Positions 62,422 through 64,000 of a DNA stretch of 64,000 nucleotides are shown here, one piece after another. The translations under genes and the position numbers were made by a program. The stretch lies in the NCBI GenBank assembly GCA_963772845.1, contig CAVYYW010000024.1, positions 1 to 64,000 on the forward strand, written 5' to 3'. The notes under the pieces were generated by a model, which searched no databases, was not told the DNA's origin, and saw only the letters and a list, made by a program, of their open reading frames with translations. Origin of the DNA: CAVYYW01 sp963772845 (GTDB taxonomy: Bacteria; Bacillota; Bacilli; Bacillales; Sporolactobacillaceae). Positions within the stretch are counted from its first letter, which is position 1; each line of letters opens with the position of its first letter.

Positions 62422-63040
62422 TTAGCCGAAACCAAAGCTAATCTTAACGCCGTTCGGATCACTAAGTTGTCCACTTTTTCCCCTTGCCAACATACCAACT
62501 TCCACCAGAGCGAGCTTGTCTCCTTCTATAAATGTAATATCTGACTCGGTGACCTCCAAAAACCGATGGACATCAGCGGACGACATTCAAATTTTTTACA
62601 GAAATGACCATACGAGTTATTTCATCATCTTCGTCATGGACCTTGCCTGAATCTTTCTGAAGTTCAATTCTTAGCCCCAGCGGTGTTCCTATAAAGGTTC
62701 TCCGGTCACCAACGCTCACCTTCCAGCCGTTCTCTTTTGCAGATTTACAAAGCGCTTCATGTTCATCACCCGTAACAAGAAAACCGATATGATCAAACAT
62801 TGGCTTTTTTCCAGCGCCGAACGTCACATTAATTTTCCCTTTAACCGTTTCAATAATTCGGAATGAAGGGTGATCTGCACGGAAATCATCCCATGTTAGA
62901 GGCGGGTGATAAGTGATCATCCCCTCCTCCCCCTTTGCAAATCTTCCGGTAACATGAAAACCGTTGGCAGCATAAAAATGTTCCGTTTGCTCCACTTGAT
63001 CGGTCCAATAGTGATAATGAAACAGCCTCACACTGATCAC
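62422..63040 (-). pseudogene. VOC-family protein, frameshifted
   Basis: The first frame (63040-62573) is a vicinal-oxygen-chelate protein: VRLFHYHYWTDQVEQTEHFY, FDHIGFLVTGDEHEAL, TPLGLRIELQ and the start of a second module (RMVISVKNLNVV). It ends prematurely. Dropping one C near 62580 continues as ADVHRFLEVTESDITFIEGD and LSDPNGVKISFGFG to a stop at 62422, the expected second half of a tandem VOC protein (about 205 residues). The last codons fall inside a CACGTCCTGTG hairpin repeat. GTG start at 63040 overlaps the upstream acetyltransferase stop. Confidence 0.75.
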
Positions 63041-63441
63041 ACTCCACGTGGGATAATAAACCCGTTTTCAATTTTGTTGAATCCCACTTTTGGATAATAA
63101 TCCATGGCGGTTGGTGCCGACAGCAAAATCAGCGAAACATCGTCACTAAGGGCCTCTCTCGTTTTTCCGATCAGTTGTTTCCCGATTCCGCTTTTCTGAT
63201 AAGCTTGGTCGACCGCTAAATCAGAAAGATAACAGCAATAACAATAGTCTGTAAGCGACCTTGCAACACCAACCAGCTGGTCGCCATCCCATGCAGAAAT
63301 CAGAATATCTCCTTGAGCGAGCATCGATTGAATCCGTCCTTTATCATCAACTGGGCGATTAATGCCGCTCTTTTTAAAAACCTCAATCAAAGCTTCAGTT
63401 GTGACCGGTTCGTTGTATTTATAGACAATGCTCATTTTCAT
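63037..63441 (-). CDS. GNAT N-acetyltransferase
   Basis: A 134-residue acetyltransferase: WDGDQLVGVARSLTD, CYLSDLAVDQAYQKSGIGKQLI (acetyl-CoA loop) and APTAMDYYPKVGF. The CYCCYL cluster just before the core is unusual. Substrate unknown. It overlaps the VOC gene by four bases (GTGA), forming a two-gene unit. Confidence 0.86.
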   Translation of the reverse strand: MKMSIVYKYNEPVTTEALIEVFKKSGINRPVDDKGRIQSMLAQGDILISAWDGDQLVGVARSLTDYCYCCYLSDLAVDQAYQKSGIGKQLIGKTREALSDDVSLILLSAPTAMDYYPKVGFNKIENGFIIPRGV

Positions 63442-63450
63442 AAGTCCCCT

Positions 63451-63768
63451 TTACGCAATAATATGATATTCCTTTAATAGAAAAAAACAAGCAACCAAAA
63501 ACCCTGCAAGACTGACAGTCAGTTTGACCCGATGAAGTTTGTCATTCATATACATGTAAATCAGGGCAACTGCAAAACCCATTGGAACCCACAGTCCAAA
63601 CTTCCCGTGCTCGGTGGATCGTGTGTAAAGTGGCGTGGTAAGCGTGCTGACAAGAAAATAAATAATGAGCGAGAAGAGCCGCAGCCCGTGCTTCTGACAC
63701 CACTTGTTGAGCAAAACCAGTATAGCTACAATAACCGCAAAAATAAGGATATTTAAATACTGGATCAT
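63451..63768 (-). CDS. Small membrane protein
   Basis: About 105 residues with three or four hydrophobic segments (LNILIFAVIVAILVLL, LFSLIIYFLVSTLTTPLY, VPMGFAVALIYMYM, LTVSLAGFLVACFFLL). No family recognised. The ATG at 63768 overlaps the stop region of the upstream frame by four bases; an earlier in-frame start is less likely. Confidence 0.65.
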   Translation of the reverse strand: MIQYLNILIFAVIVAILVLLNKWCQKHGLRLFSLIIYFLVSTLTTPLYTRSTEHGKFGLWVPMGFAVALIYMYMNDKLHRVKLTVSLAGFLVACFFLLKEYHIIA

Positions 63769-64000
63769 TTCTTTTTCCTCCACACGCTCTCTTCAACGGC
63801 TTTAATATAAGTTCCATTTTCTTTTTTAACAGCCAGTTGATTCTCTGTGCTTCCACCATTTATTTCATAATAAACCGTTCCTTTTTTAAACGCATTTGAA
63901 AAATTGTCCTGGCCTTCCGTTCCTTCTACGTCTGAGTAACGGGTCACCTTGCCGATCATCCGGCCAATGTTTTTCGAAGGAACAGTATCGTCGGTTATCA
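63765..64000 (-). CDS. C-terminal part of a protein running off the window
   Basis: The frame stays open to the window edge: before the ATG at 63959 it reads ITDDTVPSKNIGR, so the true start is outside. The visible 78 residues (GKVTRYSDVEGTEGQDNFSN, AFKKGTVYYEINGGSTENQL) resemble the C-terminal domain of a small secreted or lipoprotein. Family not recognised. It ends overlapping the small membrane protein gene. Confidence 0.65.
   Translation of the reverse strand, partial: ITDDTVPSKNIGRMIGKVTRYSDVEGTEGQDNFSNAFKKGTVYYEINGGSTENQLAVKKENGTYIKAVEESVWRKKK

Overview
The window looks like chromosomal DNA from a moderately low-GC Gram-positive bacterium of the Bacillaceae type. Support: AGGAGG-type ribosome binding sites, frequent TTG and GTG starts, consensus sigma-A promoters, CcpA-type cre sites, and Bacillus-style genes (Mn-dependent pyrophosphatase PpaC, YdbS/YdbT pair, PaiB, YkvA-like DUF1232, thioredoxin-type ArsC, TipA-like MerR). 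No rRNA, tRNA, CRISPR array or phage module was seen. I cannot name the genus from the sequence alone.

Layout. 0-7.5 kb: a methyltransferase, a frameshifted ATP-pyrophosphatase, a kinase-like phosphotransferase, and a cluster of AHSA1/SRPBCC and ArsR genes expanded by a 2.2-kb tandem duplication that made a three-domain chimeric gene. 7.5-16.6 kb: a heptad-repeat protein, then carboxylate genes: methylisocitrate lyase, an SLC13 transporter, and the tripartite tricarboxylate transporter tctCBA behind a CitS/CitT-like two-component system with a perfect cre site. 16.7-21.9 kb: phosphotransferase, PaiB, a truncated HIT gene, arsR-arsB-arsC, DinB. 22-28 kb: a frameshifted sugar porter and a dctS-dctR-dctA C4-dicarboxylate module with its own cre. 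28-35 kb: secreted Cu/Zn superoxide dismutase, small protein, DUF1232, YdbS/YdbT, long repeats, aldo/keto reductase, MFS exporter and MarR. 35.3-44.5 kb: a type IV pilus locus (pilB-T-C-A-D-M-N-O on the minus strand, three minor pilin genes on the plus strand). 44.5-49.1 kb: a large secreted repeat protein, SDR oxidoreductase, alpha-toroid protein. 49.9-57.9 kb: two oligopeptide-type permeases, DUF4395, PpaC, acetyltransferase, MerR regulator, TauE/SafE exporter, and a MocA/XdhC (PucB/PucA-like) pair. 58-64 kb: a three-module secreted protein, MFS exporter with an ArsR-type regulator, VOC protein, acetyltransferase, small membrane protein and a gene running off the end.

Two features run through the whole window. 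First, intergenic spaces are filled with imperfect palindromic repeats of several subfamilies, sometimes abutting broken gene ends. Second, many otherwise intact genes carry single-base frameshifts (about 17 by my count), almost all apparent +1 insertions. Either the strain is decaying or the assembly has indel errors; the sequence alone cannot decide. Functionally the window favours uptake and catabolism of di- and tricarboxylates under two-component and CcpA control, with surface functions (pilus, secreted proteins) and small efflux/detoxification units.
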